Assembly: GCF_018070325.1 (NCBI RefSeq) | Contig: NZ_JAGPXY010000016.1 | Span: forward strand, 43,171 to 107,170 | Source of the DNA: Micromonospora sp. H61 | Lineage (GTDB): Bacteria; Actinomycetota; Actinomycetes; Mycobacteriales; Micromonosporaceae | Direction of reading: 5' to 3' | DNA: 64,000 bases | Shown here: in pieces, positions 44,398 through 53,799 of the stretch | Layout: each line of letters opens with the position of its first letter | Position numbering within the stretch: position 1 is the first letter of the stretch | The notes under the pieces: model-generated | Databases searched by the model: none | The model's input: the letters and a program-made list of their open reading frames with translations, nothing else | What the model was told of the DNA's origin: nothing | Position numbers and translations under genes: made by a program

Positions 44398-46215
44398 CTA
44401 GTCCTGGGGCCGGCCCGGCGCGGGTGGGAACGGCAGACCGATGCCGCCCCCGCTGCCGGGAGGGGTCGGCGTGCCCGTCGGCGTGGTCGTCGGCGTGACC
44501 GTCGGCGTCGGGTCGGTCTCCGGCTCGGGAATACCAATCTCGATGGTGACCGTCTTGTTCCTGGCCAGTTCGGTGCCCCCCACCGGGTTCTGCTTCTGGA
44601 CCCGACCGGCCTGATCGGCCGGCACCTCTTCACCATCGCGGAACTGGACCTTGTAACCCGCCTCGCGGAGTTCCTCGGCGGCCTCGTCCCGGGTGGAGTT
44701 GATCACGTTGGGCACCTTGTTGACGTTGCCCCGGGAGATCTCGACGACGACCTTGCTGTCCTGCGCCACGGTCGTCCCCGACGGCGGAGTCACCTTGGTG
44801 ACAATCCCCTCCTGAGCGGGGTTGTCGACCTTCTTCTCCTCGACCGTCAACCCCAGACCCTCAAGTTGGGTCTTCACGTTCTCGATCTGGGAGTTGACCA
44901 GGCCAGGGGGGATCTTCACATCCGGCTTGCCGTCGCAAATCTGGATGGTCACCGTGTCCGCCTGCTTCAGCCGGGTGCCCGGCGCAGGACTCTGCTTCGC
45001 GATGGTGTTTTTGGTGCAGTCATTTGCCAGGACGGGGTCGCCTACCTGCGGCTTGAAACCGAGATTGTTGATCTCGGTGATCGCCGCCTCCCGGGTCTTA
45101 CCGGTGAGGGTGGGCACCGACTTCAGGTCCTCGTCCTGCTGCATGTTCCAGAGCAGGGCGGCGACCAGGGCGATCACTGCCAGCACGCCGACCGCGCTGA
45201 ACGTAGCGATCAGCCAGGAGGACGCCTTGCGCTGACGCGGGTCGCCCACCCGGGCCGGGATCTGCCCGGTCTGCGGCCCACGGCCGGAAGGCGGATAGCC
45301 GCCCCCACCGCCGGCCGGGGCCATCGCCACCGTCTCCGCCTCGCGCAGCACCGGGGTGGCCAGCACGGGCCGGCCGGCGGCGGCGCGGAGCAGGTCGGCC
45401 CGCATCTCGCCAGCGCTCTGGTAGCGGTTCAGCGGGTTCTTCGACAGCGCCTTGAGCACGATCGCGTCGACGGCCGGGGTGACGTCCGGGTTGATGTCGC
45501 TCGGCGTCGGCGGCGTCTCCCGTACGTGCTGGTACGCGACGCTGACCGGGCTGTCCCCGACGAACGGCGGGTGCCCGCAGACCAGCTCGAAGAGCACGCA
45601 GCCGCCCGCGTACACGTCGGAGCGGGCGTCGACGGCCTCGCCGCGTGCCTGCTCCGGGGAAAGATACTGGGCAGTGCCGATGACCGCGCTGGTCTGGGTC
45701 ATGGTGGTCGCACCGCTGGCCAGCGCCCGGGCGATGCCGAAGTCCATCACCTTGACCTGGCCGGTCTGGGTGAGCATCACGTTGCCGGGCTTGATGTCCC
45801 GGTGGATGATCCCGTGCCGGTGGCTGAACTCCAGTGCCGCGCACATGTCGGCGCAGATCTCCAGCGCACGGCGCGGTTGCAGTCGGCCCTCGGCGCCGAG
45901 GACCTCCTTCAAGGTCCGCCCGTTGACGAACTCCATGACGATGAACGGCAGCGTCTCACCGGTCGGCGCGGTCTCCTCGCCGGTGTCGTAGACCGCCACG
46001 ATGGCGGGGTGGTTGAGCGAGGCGGCGTTCTGCGCCTCCCGGCGGAACCGCATCTGGAACGTCGCGTCCCGGGCGAGGTCGGTGCGGAGCATCTTGATCG
46101 CGACGTCCCGACCGAGCCGGAGATCGCGACCACGGTGCACCTCGGCCATGCCGCCATAGCCGAGCAGCTCGCCGACCTGGTACCTGCCACCGAGCAGGCG
46201 GGCCTGCGCTGTCAT
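44398..46215 (-). CDS. pknB: Serine/threonine protein kinase PknB with three PASTA domains
   Basis: 605 residues from ATG 46215, overlapping pknA by 4 nt. Kinase features are GYGGMAEV glycine loop, Lys41, HRD Asp140, DFG Asp158 and activation-loop Thr-Thr 170-171 preceding GTAQYLSPEQA. A membrane helix (~325-350) is followed by three PASTA repeats (VPTLTGKTREAAI..., IPPGLVNSQIEN..., VPNVINSTRDEAA...) and a Thr/Pro tail. PASTA domains bind muropeptide or lipid II and tune kinase activity toward wall synthesis. The best-known mycobacterial PknB has four PASTA domains, so this one is shorter. Confidence 0.96.
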   Translation of the reverse strand: MTAQARLLGGRYQVGELLGYGGMAEVHRGRDLRLGRDVAIKMLRTDLARDATFQMRFRREAQNAASLNHPAIVAVYDTGEETAPTGETLPFIVMEFVNGRTLKEVLGAEGRLQPRRALEICADMCAALEFSHRHGIIHRDIKPGNVMLTQTGQVKVMDFGIARALASGATTMTQTSAVIGTAQYLSPEQARGEAVDARSDVYAGGCVLFELVCGHPPFVGDSPVSVAYQHVRETPPTPSDINPDVTPAVDAIVLKALSKNPLNRYQSAGEMRADLLRAAAGRPVLATPVLREAETVAMAPAGGGGGYPPSGRGPQTGQIPARVGDPRQRKASSWLIATFSAVGVLAVIALVAALLWNMQQDEDLKSVPTLTGKTREAAITEINNLGFKPQVGDPVLANDCTKNTIAKQSPAPGTRLKQADTVTIQICDGKPDVKIPPGLVNSQIENVKTQLEGLGLTVEEKKVDNPAQEGIVTKVTPPSGTTVAQDSKVVVEISRGNVNKVPNVINSTRDEAAEELREAGYKVQFRDGEEVPADQAGRVQKQNPVGGTELARNKTVTIEIGIPEPETDPTPTVTPTTTPTGTPTPPGSGGGIGLPFPPAPGRPQD

Positions 46216-47621
46216 CGCGTCTGTCGTCCTTCGCTCGTCGTCGTCCCGCCGTTGCCCGGCTGGAGTCGTACCTCTCGACGGTACGACGTCCGGGTCGGAT
46301 CGTCGCGCCCGTCGAGTCGTAGCGCGCCGGACGCCACGGTGCGCGGCGCCAGCCCGGCCGATGCACCGGCCTGCGACTGCTTCCGTAGGTTGTAGGAAAT
46401 CACGCCAGAGCAGAGCAGGACCAGCACGGCCAGCAGGATGGCGAGAAGCACCATTCCCGGCCGGGACCGCTGGGGCTGGGGTGCCGGCGTCGCCGGGCCG
46501 GCCTGCCGGACGTACGCCGGCTGGTGTTCCTGCCGGGGCGGCCCGGACGGCACTGCTGCCGCGCCGCGCGGGTAGCCGTTGGGTGCGCCCTGCGGCCGAG
46601 CGGGCTGGACGGCCGGCGCGACGGCGGTGGGGCGTGGCTGTTGGGCGGGTGCGATAGCTGTCGGCCTCGCTCCGGCCACCTGCGGGCGGGCAGTCGGCGG
46701 ACGCATCTGGTGCGCCTGCGGCACCTGGGCCCGACCGGGCGCGGCGGGTGAGGCGGGCGCCGCGGAGACCGGCCCGGAGTTGGCGCCGGCCCGGGCCTGC
46801 TGGGAGAGCGCGGCCTTGAGCTGACGGGCGACCCCGGCGAGTGCGGCGGCGCTGGGCCAGCGGGCGGCCGGGTCCTTGGCCAACGCCCGTTCGACGAGGG
46901 CGCGCACCTGCGGAGGGATGTCGGCCGGCAGTGGCCGGGGCGTCTCCCGGACGTGCCGCATCGCGATGTCGAGGGGGTTGTCGCCCTCGAACGGCCGCCG
47001 ACCGGCCAGGCACTGGTAGGCGACCACGCCGAGGGCGTACACGTCGGACGCCGGGGTGGCCACTCCGCCGGTGGCCTGCTCCGGTGAGATGTACGAGGCG
47101 GTGCCGAGCACCGAGCCGGCGGCGGTGAGCTGGCCGACCATGTCGGAGCGGGCGATGCCGAAGTCGGTGAGCACCAGCGTGCCGTTCGGCCGGACCAGCA
47201 GGTTGCCCGGCTTAACGTCGCGGTGCACGATGCCCTTCTCGTGGGCGGCGTGCAGCGCGTCGGCGGCCTGCGCGACGAGGGCCATCGTCCGGGCCGGGGT
47301 GAGCCGGCCGACCCGGCTCAACGTGGACGACAGGGCGTCACCCTCGACGTACTCCATGACCAGGAAGGCGATCTGCTGGTCGTTGCCGAAGTCGTAGACG
47401 TCCACCACGCCGGGATGGTTGATGGTGGCCATGGTGCGGGCCTCGCCGCGGAACCGCTCACCGAAGTCCGGGTCGTCGAGCAGGGCGGGGAGCAGGCTCT
47501 TCACCGCGACTGTCCGACCGAGCACCTGGTCGGTGCCGCGCCAGACGTCGCCCATGCCGCCGCTGGCGATCCGCTCGTCGAGACGGTAGCGGTTGCCGAG
47601 CTGCACGCCGGGGCTGAGCAT
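46212..47621 (-). CDS. pknA: Serine/threonine protein kinase PknA-like
   Basis: 469 residues from ATG 47621. Glycine loop GGMGDV, catalytic Lys41, HRD Asp135 (IVHRDVKPGNLL), DFGIAR and GTASYISPEQA. A Pro/Gln/Ala-rich juxtamembrane segment (~280-380) leads to one membrane helix (MVLLAILLAVLVLLCSGV) and a short outer tail without PASTA domains. PknA phosphorylates division and wall proteins and cross-phosphorylates PknB. The gene starts only 1 nt after the pbpA stop, so translation is probably coupled. Confidence 0.94.
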   Translation of the reverse strand: MLSPGVQLGNRYRLDERIASGGMGDVWRGTDQVLGRTVAVKSLLPALLDDPDFGERFRGEARTMATINHPGVVDVYDFGNDQQIAFLVMEYVEGDALSSTLSRVGRLTPARTMALVAQAADALHAAHEKGIVHRDVKPGNLLVRPNGTLVLTDFGIARSDMVGQLTAAGSVLGTASYISPEQATGGVATPASDVYALGVVAYQCLAGRRPFEGDNPLDIAMRHVRETPRPLPADIPPQVRALVERALAKDPAARWPSAAALAGVARQLKAALSQQARAGANSGPVSAAPASPAAPGRAQVPQAHQMRPPTARPQVAGARPTAIAPAQQPRPTAVAPAVQPARPQGAPNGYPRGAAAVPSGPPRQEHQPAYVRQAGPATPAPQPQRSRPGMVLLAILLAVLVLLCSGVISYNLRKQSQAGASAGLAPRTVASGALRLDGRDDPTRTSYRREVRLQPGNGGTTTSEGRQTR

Positions 47622-47622
47622 G

Positions 47623-49128
47623 TCAGCGACCCCCTGGGTCGGCGATGGCGGCCTTCATGATCTGACCGGCGATCCGAGCCGCCTCGGCGCTACCACCGGG
47701 GCCGGCCTGCTCCAGCATCACGCAGACCGCGGAGACCGGGTTGCCGTTCTTGTCGAGGGCGAAGCCGATGAACCAGCCGTGGTCGGGCCGATCCGGGGCG
47801 GACTGGGCGGTGCCGGTCTTGCCGCCGACCGTGTAGCCGCTGATCGCGGCACTCTTGCCGGTGCCGTTCCGGACCACGCTGACCATCATCTCGCGCAGGT
47901 CGGTGGCGACCTGCGGCTCGACGGGCTGACGCAGCTCCCGCGCCTTCGCTGTGTAGTAGCTGGTGGTCCGGTCCGGAGCGAGCAGCTGCCGCACCAGGTA
48001 CGGCCGCATCTGACTGCCGTTGTTGGCGACCGCGCTGGCGATCATCGCGCCTTCCAGCGGGGTCATCCGGACGTTGTTCTGACCGATCGAGGACTGGGCC
48101 AGCGCGGCCGGGTCCGTGCTGCCGTCCGGGTTCTGGATGTCCCCGGTCCGGCTTGCCGCCGTAGGCAGGCCGCCCTCGCCGAGCTGGCCGACGGTCAGGT
48201 CCTCCTGCTCGAAGCCGAACTGCCGGGCCTTCTCCTTGACGATGTCGGCGCCGAGTCGCACGCCGAGCTGCGCGAAGCCGGTGTTGCACGACTCGGTTAC
48301 CGCCTTCAGCAGGGTGACCTGTCGCTCGGGGCAGATCGAGGCGGCGGCGTTACGGATTGGCTCGCCGGAGGTCGGCGGGGTCCAGCTGGAACCGGCCGGG
48401 ATCTGGGTGTTCTTGGTGACGCCGTTCTCCAGCGCCGCCGCGGCCACCACGATCTTGAAGGTGGAGCCCGGCGGCAGCGTCTCGGCCAGCGCGCGGTTCT
48501 TCAGCGGTTCGGCCGGGTCCTTCTCCAGCTTGTTGTACGCCGCGGTTGCCTCGTTGGTGTCGTGGCTGGCCAGCGGGTTCGGGTCGAAGCTCGGCATGGA
48601 GACCAGCGCCTGGATGGCACCGGTACGCGGGTCGACGGCGATCGCCGCGCCCCGCTTCGCGCCCACCTCGTTGTTGCCCAGCTGGTCGTACGCCACGTCC
48701 TGGGCCCGCTTGGAGAGCGTGAGCAGCACGTTGCCGCCGCCGGTGTCGTCGCCGGTGAACATGTCCTTCAACCGGTCGCCGATCAGCTGGTCGCTGGTGC
48801 CGGCCAGGAAGTCGTTCTCCACCTGCTCGATGCCCTGGTCGGCCAGGTTGACCGGCTTGTAGCCGAGCACGTGGGCGTACTTGGGGCCACCCGGGTAGGA
48901 GCGCTGGAACTTCAGCTTGCCGGTGGTCTCCTTGCTGGTGGCCAGGGCGGTGCCGCCGGCCTCGATGTTGCCGCGCTTGCGCTTGTAGTCGGCGACCTGG
49001 ACCCGACCGTTGTAGTCGCTGGTGCGGTATTCGTCGGCCTTCTGGAACTGAATCCAGTTGAGGTTCGCGAAGAGCAGGCCGAACAGGACCATGACGACGA
49101 CGCCGACACGGCGCAGCGGTGCGTTCAC
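47623..49128 (-). CDS. pbpA: Penicillin-binding transpeptidase PbpA
   Basis: 501 residues from a GTG overlapping the rodA stop by 4 nt. N-terminal membrane anchor (VVVMVLFGLLFANLNWIQF), dimerisation region, then the transpeptidase domain with active-site Ser222 (GSTFK), SCN motif (280-282) and KTGTA (GGKTGTAQS). A class B PBP that crosslinks wall peptides made with the SEDS polymerase encoded just upstream. Known to be a target of Ser/Thr kinase control in relatives. Confidence 0.96.
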   Translation of the reverse strand: MNAPLRRVGVVVMVLFGLLFANLNWIQFQKADEYRTSDYNGRVQVADYKRKRGNIEAGGTALATSKETTGKLKFQRSYPGGPKYAHVLGYKPVNLADQGIEQVENDFLAGTSDQLIGDRLKDMFTGDDTGGGNVLLTLSKRAQDVAYDQLGNNEVGAKRGAAIAVDPRTGAIQALVSMPSFDPNPLASHDTNEATAAYNKLEKDPAEPLKNRALAETLPPGSTFKIVVAAAALENGVTKNTQIPAGSSWTPPTSGEPIRNAAASICPERQVTLLKAVTESCNTGFAQLGVRLGADIVKEKARQFGFEQEDLTVGQLGEGGLPTAASRTGDIQNPDGSTDPAALAQSSIGQNNVRMTPLEGAMIASAVANNGSQMRPYLVRQLLAPDRTTSYYTAKARELRQPVEPQVATDLREMMVSVVRNGTGKSAAISGYTVGGKTGTAQSAPDRPDHGWFIGFALDKNGNPVSAVCVMLEQAGPGGSAEAARIAGQIMKAAIADPGGR

Positions 49129-50618
49129 GGCTTGATCACCTCCGTGGGAGCACCGTGCAGCTGCTCGGGTGGGCCACCGCTGGGTCGGACCGCCTTGCCC
49201 CCGCTGCCCCCGGTCACCGGTCGGCGGGCGCCGTCGGAGACTCGCAGCAGCACCGCGATGAGCAGCCAGTTGGCCATCAGCGACGACCCGCCGGCGGACA
49301 GGAACGGGGTGGTCTGACCGGTCAGCGGGATGAGCTTGCTGATCCCACCGACGATCACGAAGACCTGGAGGCCGAGGGTGAACGCCAGACCGCCGGCGAG
49401 CAGCTTGCCGAACGAGTCCCGTACCGCGAGCGCGGCGCGCAACCCGCGCTCCACGATCAGCAGGTAGACGACAAGCAGCGCGGAGAGGCCGAAGAGGCCG
49501 ATCTCCTCACCGATGCCGGCGAAGATGAAGTCGTTCTGCACCTCGGGCAGGATGTCCGGCTGACCGCCGCCCGGCCCCGCGCCGAAGAGCCCGCCCGTGC
49601 CCAGGGCGAGCAGGCCCTGCACGAGTTGGTAGCCCTTGTCGGTCGGGTCGGCGAACGGGTCGAGCCAGATCTCCGCCCGCACGTAGAAGTTGGCGAACGG
49701 CCCGCCGACAGTCGAGCCGAGGACATAGGCGAGGTACGCGCCGCCGAAGAACAGGACCAGGCCGATCAGCAGCCAGCTGACCCGTTCGGTGGCGATGTAG
49801 AGCGTCACCACGAACATGCCGAAGTAGAGCAGCGAGGTGCCCAGGTCCTTCTCGAAGACCAGCACCAGGACGCTGATCAGCCAGACGCCGACCACCGGCC
49901 CGAGGTCGCGGCCACGCGGGAAGTCGATGCCGAGGAAGCGCCGGCTGGCCAGCGACAGCACCTCACGCTTGCGTACCAGGTAGTAGGCGAAGAAGACCAG
50001 CAGCGCCAGCTTGGCGAACTCACCCGGCTGGATGGAGAAGCTGCCGACCCGGACCCAGAGCTTCGCGCCGTTGATCTCGGAGATGCTCGACGGCAGCACC
50101 GCCGGGATCATCACCAGCACGATGCCGGCCAACCCCAGGGTGTACGCGTACCGCGAGATCGACCGGTGGTCGCGCATGATCACGAGCAGGCCGGCGGCGA
50201 GGATCACCGCACCGAGCGTCCAGGCCAGCTGACGCCCGCCCTGCCCCGCGAAGACGGCCAGGCTCTCCCGCTCGGTCACCGGGGCATCGCCCAGGTCGAT
50301 CCGGCGCAGGAAGCCCACCCCGAGCCCGTTGAGCAGGGCCACCGCCGGCAGCAGCGCCGGATCGGCGAACGGGGCCAGGAACCGGATGACCAGGTGCAGG
50401 CCGAGGAAGACCGCGCCGAGCGCGGCGGCCGGCATCCAGAAGTCCGGGGTGACCGTGTCCAGCAGGTTCGCCTCGACGGTCGCCCCGTACGCGGCCACCA
50501 GCACCATCGCGAGCAACAGCAGGTACAGCTCGGCGTTGCGGCGCGACCGCGCCAGGCGTACGCCGGATTGCTCGCCCGCGGTGGCGGGCGAGGGTGCCGG
50601 TGTGGCCGCTACGGTCAC
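49125..50618 (-). CDS. rodA: SEDS-family peptidoglycan polymerase RodA/FtsW
   Basis: 497 residues from a GTG. About ten to twelve transmembrane helices; SEDS motifs include KLWVRVGSFSIQPGEFAKLALL, FEKDLGTSLLYFGMFVV, and TGQTTPFLSAGGSSLMANWLL near the end. It polymerises glycan strands from lipid II and works with the PBP encoded next. Thirty bases separate it from pstP. The C-terminal tail (RPVTGGSGGKAVRPSGG) is cytoplasmic and could be a kinase target. Confidence 0.96.
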   Translation of the reverse strand: MTVAATPAPSPATAGEQSGVRLARSRRNAELYLLLLAMVLVAAYGATVEANLLDTVTPDFWMPAAALGAVFLGLHLVIRFLAPFADPALLPAVALLNGLGVGFLRRIDLGDAPVTERESLAVFAGQGGRQLAWTLGAVILAAGLLVIMRDHRSISRYAYTLGLAGIVLVMIPAVLPSSISEINGAKLWVRVGSFSIQPGEFAKLALLVFFAYYLVRKREVLSLASRRFLGIDFPRGRDLGPVVGVWLISVLVLVFEKDLGTSLLYFGMFVVTLYIATERVSWLLIGLVLFFGGAYLAYVLGSTVGGPFANFYVRAEIWLDPFADPTDKGYQLVQGLLALGTGGLFGAGPGGGQPDILPEVQNDFIFAGIGEEIGLFGLSALLVVYLLIVERGLRAALAVRDSFGKLLAGGLAFTLGLQVFVIVGGISKLIPLTGQTTPFLSAGGSSLMANWLLIAVLLRVSDGARRPVTGGSGGKAVRPSGGPPEQLHGAPTEVIKP

Positions 50619-50648
50619 GGGTGGAGTCCTCAGGATCTCAGCCGACGC

Positions 50649-52124
50649 TCACTCAGGAGACCGGCAGCCGGCCGTGTCGAGCGCCGGCGTGGCCGAGTCG
50701 GAGGGCGTGACGTCGGGTGTGGTGGTCGCGCCGGCCCCACCGAGAGCGGTGGTGGCACCGACGGTCGGGCTTGCGCTGACAACCCCGTTGGGGGTCGGCG
50801 ACGCGTTGGCGCTCGGGCTGCCGTTCGGGGTCGGCGTCGAACCGATCGGGGTGGGCGTCGGCGTCGGCGTGGTGACCCCGGCGGCGGTCGGGTCGAGCGG
50901 GCAGAGCGGCTTCAGGTTGGGGTTGCTCGGCGTGTCGCTGGTCAGCTCGGCGAGCTGACGCTCGGCGTCCGGCTCACTCTTGGCCCGGATGCCGACCTTG
51001 ACGGTGTCCTGTGCGGCGACAGTGAGGTCGTCCAGGCGGGTGCCGCTGCGGCGGTGCACGCTGGACAGGTCCATCCCGGCGATCTGACCCTGGACACCGC
51101 GGAAGACGGCAACCTGGCCCTCTTCGGTGGCTCCCACGTAGTACTGCCGTTGGGTGTACGTCCAACCACCGAACGCCGCACCGCCGACGATCACCAGCAG
51201 GGCCAGCGCCATGGCGGCGGTCCGGACCGGGCGTCGCTTCGGCCGGTCGGCGTCATCGTCGGAGGCCGCCGGTTCCTCGGGCGCGGCCGGACGCGGCGCG
51301 GAGAGCGCCGAGGCTCGGGCGGCCGGAGTCGAGTCGTCGGCGGAGGTCGCCATGCCGCGGTCCCGGGCGGCGGCGCCGCCCACGATCGGGGTCGCCTCGA
51401 CGATGTCCTGGTCCGTGGCGTCGGCGATGATCACCGTGATGTTGTCCGGCCCACCGCCACGCAGCGCGAGCTGCACCAGCCGCTCGACGCACTGCTGCGG
51501 GTCGGTGTACTCCCGCAGGGTCTCGCCGATGGTTTCGGCGCTGACCACACCCGAGAGGCCGTCGCTGCAGATCAGGTACCGGTCGCCGGGCATGACCTGA
51601 CGGACCGAGTATTCCGGGTCGATGTCCCGACCGTCGAGGGCGCGGGTGAGCAGCGACCGCTGCGGGTGACTGCTCGCCTCCTCGGCGCTGATGCGGCCTT
51701 CGTCGACCAGCATCTGAACGTAGGTGTCGTCCTTGGTGATCTGCGCGAACTCGCCCTTGCGCAGCAGGTAGGCCCGCGAGTCGCCAATGTGGACCATCCC
51801 CAGCTTGCTGCCGGTGAAGAGGGTCGCCGTCAGCGTGGTACCCATCCCCTCCAGTTGCGGGTTGGCGTCCACCGTGTCGCGGAGTTGTTGGTTGGCGGTG
51901 CCCACGGCCGAACGCAACGCATCGACGAGAGCGTCCCCCGGGACGTCCTCGTCGAGCGGCGCCATGGCACCGATGACGATGTTGCTGGCGACGTCACCGG
52001 CGGCCATACCGCCCATGCCGTCGGCAACGGCGAGTAACCGCGGCCCGGCGTAGACGGAGTCTTGATTGCCGTCTCGGATCAGACCGCGGTCGCTGTGGGC
52101 CGCATAGCGCAGGGTCAGAGTCAT
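50649..52124 (-). CDS. pstP: PP2C serine/threonine phosphatase PstP
   Basis: 491 residues from ATG 52124. The PP2C domain (~1-240) has metal-binding Asp in RDGNQDSVYAG and AVADGMGGMAAGDVAS, GDSRAYLLR, and GGPDNITVIIAD. One membrane helix (~305-325, TAAMALALLVIVGGAAFGGWTY) is followed by an outer domain and a Thr/Pro/Ser-rich C-terminus. It reverses PknA/PknB phosphorylation. The start overlaps fhaB by 4 nt, so reader and eraser are translated together. Confidence 0.96.
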   Translation of the reverse strand: MTLTLRYAAHSDRGLIRDGNQDSVYAGPRLLAVADGMGGMAAGDVASNIVIGAMAPLDEDVPGDALVDALRSAVGTANQQLRDTVDANPQLEGMGTTLTATLFTGSKLGMVHIGDSRAYLLRKGEFAQITKDDTYVQMLVDEGRISAEEASSHPQRSLLTRALDGRDIDPEYSVRQVMPGDRYLICSDGLSGVVSAETIGETLREYTDPQQCVERLVQLALRGGGPDNITVIIADATDQDIVEATPIVGGAAARDRGMATSADDSTPAARASALSAPRPAAPEEPAASDDDADRPKRRPVRTAAMALALLVIVGGAAFGGWTYTQRQYYVGATEEGQVAVFRGVQGQIAGMDLSSVHRRSGTRLDDLTVAAQDTVKVGIRAKSEPDAERQLAELTSDTPSNPNLKPLCPLDPTAAGVTTPTPTPTPIGSTPTPNGSPSANASPTPNGVVSASPTVGATTALGGAGATTTPDVTPSDSATPALDTAGCRSPE

Positions 52125-52606
52125 GGCCGTAATTCGAGGGAAGTGCGGCCGATCCGGATCGGCACGCCGAGGGGGACGGGGGTTGGTCCGGAGACCTTAG
52201 CGCGATCGAGGTACGTGCCGTTAGTCGAGCCGAGGTCCTCGACGTACCACTGCCCCTCACGCGGCACGAGCCGGGCGTGTCGCGCGGAGGCGTAGTCGTC
52301 GGTGATGACCAGGGTGGAGTCCTCAGCTCGACCAATGGTGATCTGCGCTTCACCGAGAGTGATTTTGGTGCCGGCCAGCTGACCGGCCGTCACCACCAGT
52401 TGGTGCGCCGCTCTGCCCCGTTTCACCTTCGCCGGCTTGGCCGCCTGCCCCGTCGAGGCGCCCACCGCGCGTGGTGCGGCCACCAGACGACCGGACCGGG
52501 CGCCCGCGAAGAGGTCCCGGCGGATCACGCCGACCACAGTGAACACGAAGATCCACAGCAGGATCAGGAACCCGAACCGGGCAACGGTGATGACCAGTTC
52601 CGGCAA
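52121..52606 (-). CDS. fhaB: FHA-domain protein FhaB (FipA)
   Basis: 161 residues; the start appears to be TTG (MPELVITVARFGFLILLWIFVF, matching the family N-terminus). One membrane helix, a basic linker and a C-terminal FHA domain (ITIGRAEDSTLVITDDYASARHARL, VEDLGSTNGTYLDR). It binds phosphothreonine on kinase substrates and links PknA signalling to the divisome. No clear Shine-Dalgarno; only 6 nt separate it from the fhaA stop, so reinitiation is likely. Confidence 0.94.
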   Translation of the reverse strand: MPELVITVARFGFLILLWIFVFTVVGVIRRDLFAGARSGRLVAAPRAVGASTGQAAKPAKVKRGRAAHQLVVTAGQLAGTKITLGEAQITIGRAEDSTLVITDDYASARHARLVPREGQWYVEDLGSTNGTYLDRAKVSGPTPVPLGVPIRIGRTSLELRP

Positions 52607-52612
52607 GGCGGG

Positions 52613-53374
52613 TCAGCCGTCCACGCGGAAGGTCAGCGTCGTCGTCCCGAGCTGGACCATGTCACCGGGGTTGAGCGCGACGGCGGAGACCCGCTGCCCG
52701 TTCACCATGGTGCCGTTGGTCGAACCCAGGTCGGTCAACACGACCTGGCCGCCGTCGAAATCCAGCCGGGCGTGTCGCCGGGAGATGCCGACGTCGGGCA
52801 GACGCAGGTTGGCCTGGTCGCCGCGACCGATCACCGTCGACCCCATCTGGAGGGGATAGGTGCGACCGTCGCCGGAGACCAGCCGCACGTTGCGACCGCC
52901 ACCGTGCCCGGGCGGCGGGCCGTAGCCACCGCCCTGGTCGTACGCGGGGTAGGCGGGCGGGCCGGCGTCGTAGCCGGGCGCCGACACCGGGGCGACCTCG
53001 CCGCCGGTGTAGACCTCGGCCGTGACACGGAACATGCCCGTGTCCAGACCCTCGCCTCGCTCGATCTCGACGATCACGTCGCCGTAGACCGTCCACGCCT
53101 GCTCGCCGATGAATTCCGCCTGCGACTGGGCCAACTCCTGGGCCAGCGCGGCGGCGTACGGCGCCAGCCGACTGTGGTCGAACGGCGAGAGATCGATCAC
53201 GTAGCGGTTGGGCACCAACGTGCGCCCACCGGCCAGGATCGCCTTGTGCGCCTCGGCCTCCCGCTGCATGGCGTTGAGGATCTCCACGGGGTGGACCACC
53301 CCTTTGAAGACCTTGGCGAAGGCCCCTTCGACCAGGCCTTCCAGACGCTTCTCGAAGCGTTGCAGCACGCTCAC
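52613..53374 (-). CDS. fhaA: FHA-domain protein FhaA
   Basis: 253 residues from the GTG at 53374, preferred because GAGGAGG sits 5 nt upstream and the product starts MSVLQRFEKRLEGLVEGAFAKVF, as in relatives; an ATG at 53401 gives nine more residues. N-terminal DUF3662 domain (~1-115), a short Gly/Pro/Tyr linker, and a C-terminal FHA domain (VIGRGDQANLRLPDVGISRRHARL, DLGSTNGTMVNG). It reads kinase phosphorylation at the septum and binds the MviN pseudokinase in mycobacteria. First gene of the fhaA-to-pknB operon. Confidence 0.94.
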   Translation of the reverse strand: MSVLQRFEKRLEGLVEGAFAKVFKGVVHPVEILNAMQREAEAHKAILAGGRTLVPNRYVIDLSPFDHSRLAPYAAALAQELAQSQAEFIGEQAWTVYGDVIVEIERGEGLDTGMFRVTAEVYTGGEVAPVSAPGYDAGPPAYPAYDQGGGYGPPPGHGGGRNVRLVSGDGRTYPLQMGSTVIGRGDQANLRLPDVGISRRHARLDFDGGQVVLTDLGSTNGTMVNGQRVSAVALNPGDMVQLGTTTLTFRVDG

Positions 53375-53560
53375 CGGCTCCTCCTCGGGTCCCGAGGACA
53401 TGATGGTATCCGGCCGGCGCGCGCGCAGCTCACACGCCGCTCGGCCGGCTGCTCTCGACCCGTTCGGAAGGGCCGCGACTGTCGTGCTAATCTTTCGTCC
53501 GCCACGAACGGTAATCGCTCGTGGCGAGCGTCAGGGACAGCGTAGTATTCCCGAGGCCCG

Positions 53561-53590
53561 TTGGAGACAGCGGGGCCGGGCGGCTAGAGT
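53561..53590 (+). promoter_or_regulatory. Promoter of tRNA-Leu
   Basis: TTGGAG (53561-53566), 18-bp spacer, TAGAGT (53585-53590), 17 bases before the mature tRNA. On the other strand, the fhaA promoter should lie nearby; a near-perfect 11-bp dyad is at 53500-53526. Confidence 0.6.
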
Positions 53591-53607
53591 GTTCCGGGTT
53601 GTGCCAC

Positions 53608-53693
53608 GGGGATGTGGCGGAATGGCAGACGCGCACGGTTCAGGTCCGTGTGCCCGAAAGGGCGTGGGGGTTCAACTCCCCCCATCCCCACCA
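53608..53693 (+). tRNA. tRNA-Leu (CAG anticodon), CCA encoded
   Basis: Acceptor stem GGGGATG pairs with CATCCCC, discriminator A, then CCA. The anticodon arm is CACGG-TTCAGGT-CCGTG, giving CAG. A long variable arm (TGCCCGAAAGGGCG) and T loop GGGGTTCAACTCCCC confirm the leucine class II form. It lies beside fhaA, the usual place in actinobacteria. Confidence 0.97.
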
Positions 53694-53799
53694 CCGACGA
53701 GGGCTCCGCTTCATGCGGGGCCCTTCCGTCATATCGGGGCGTGCTGGACGTCACGCTATGCTCCGATGGATTCTGCCTCCGATGGACCAGGAGTGGCGT

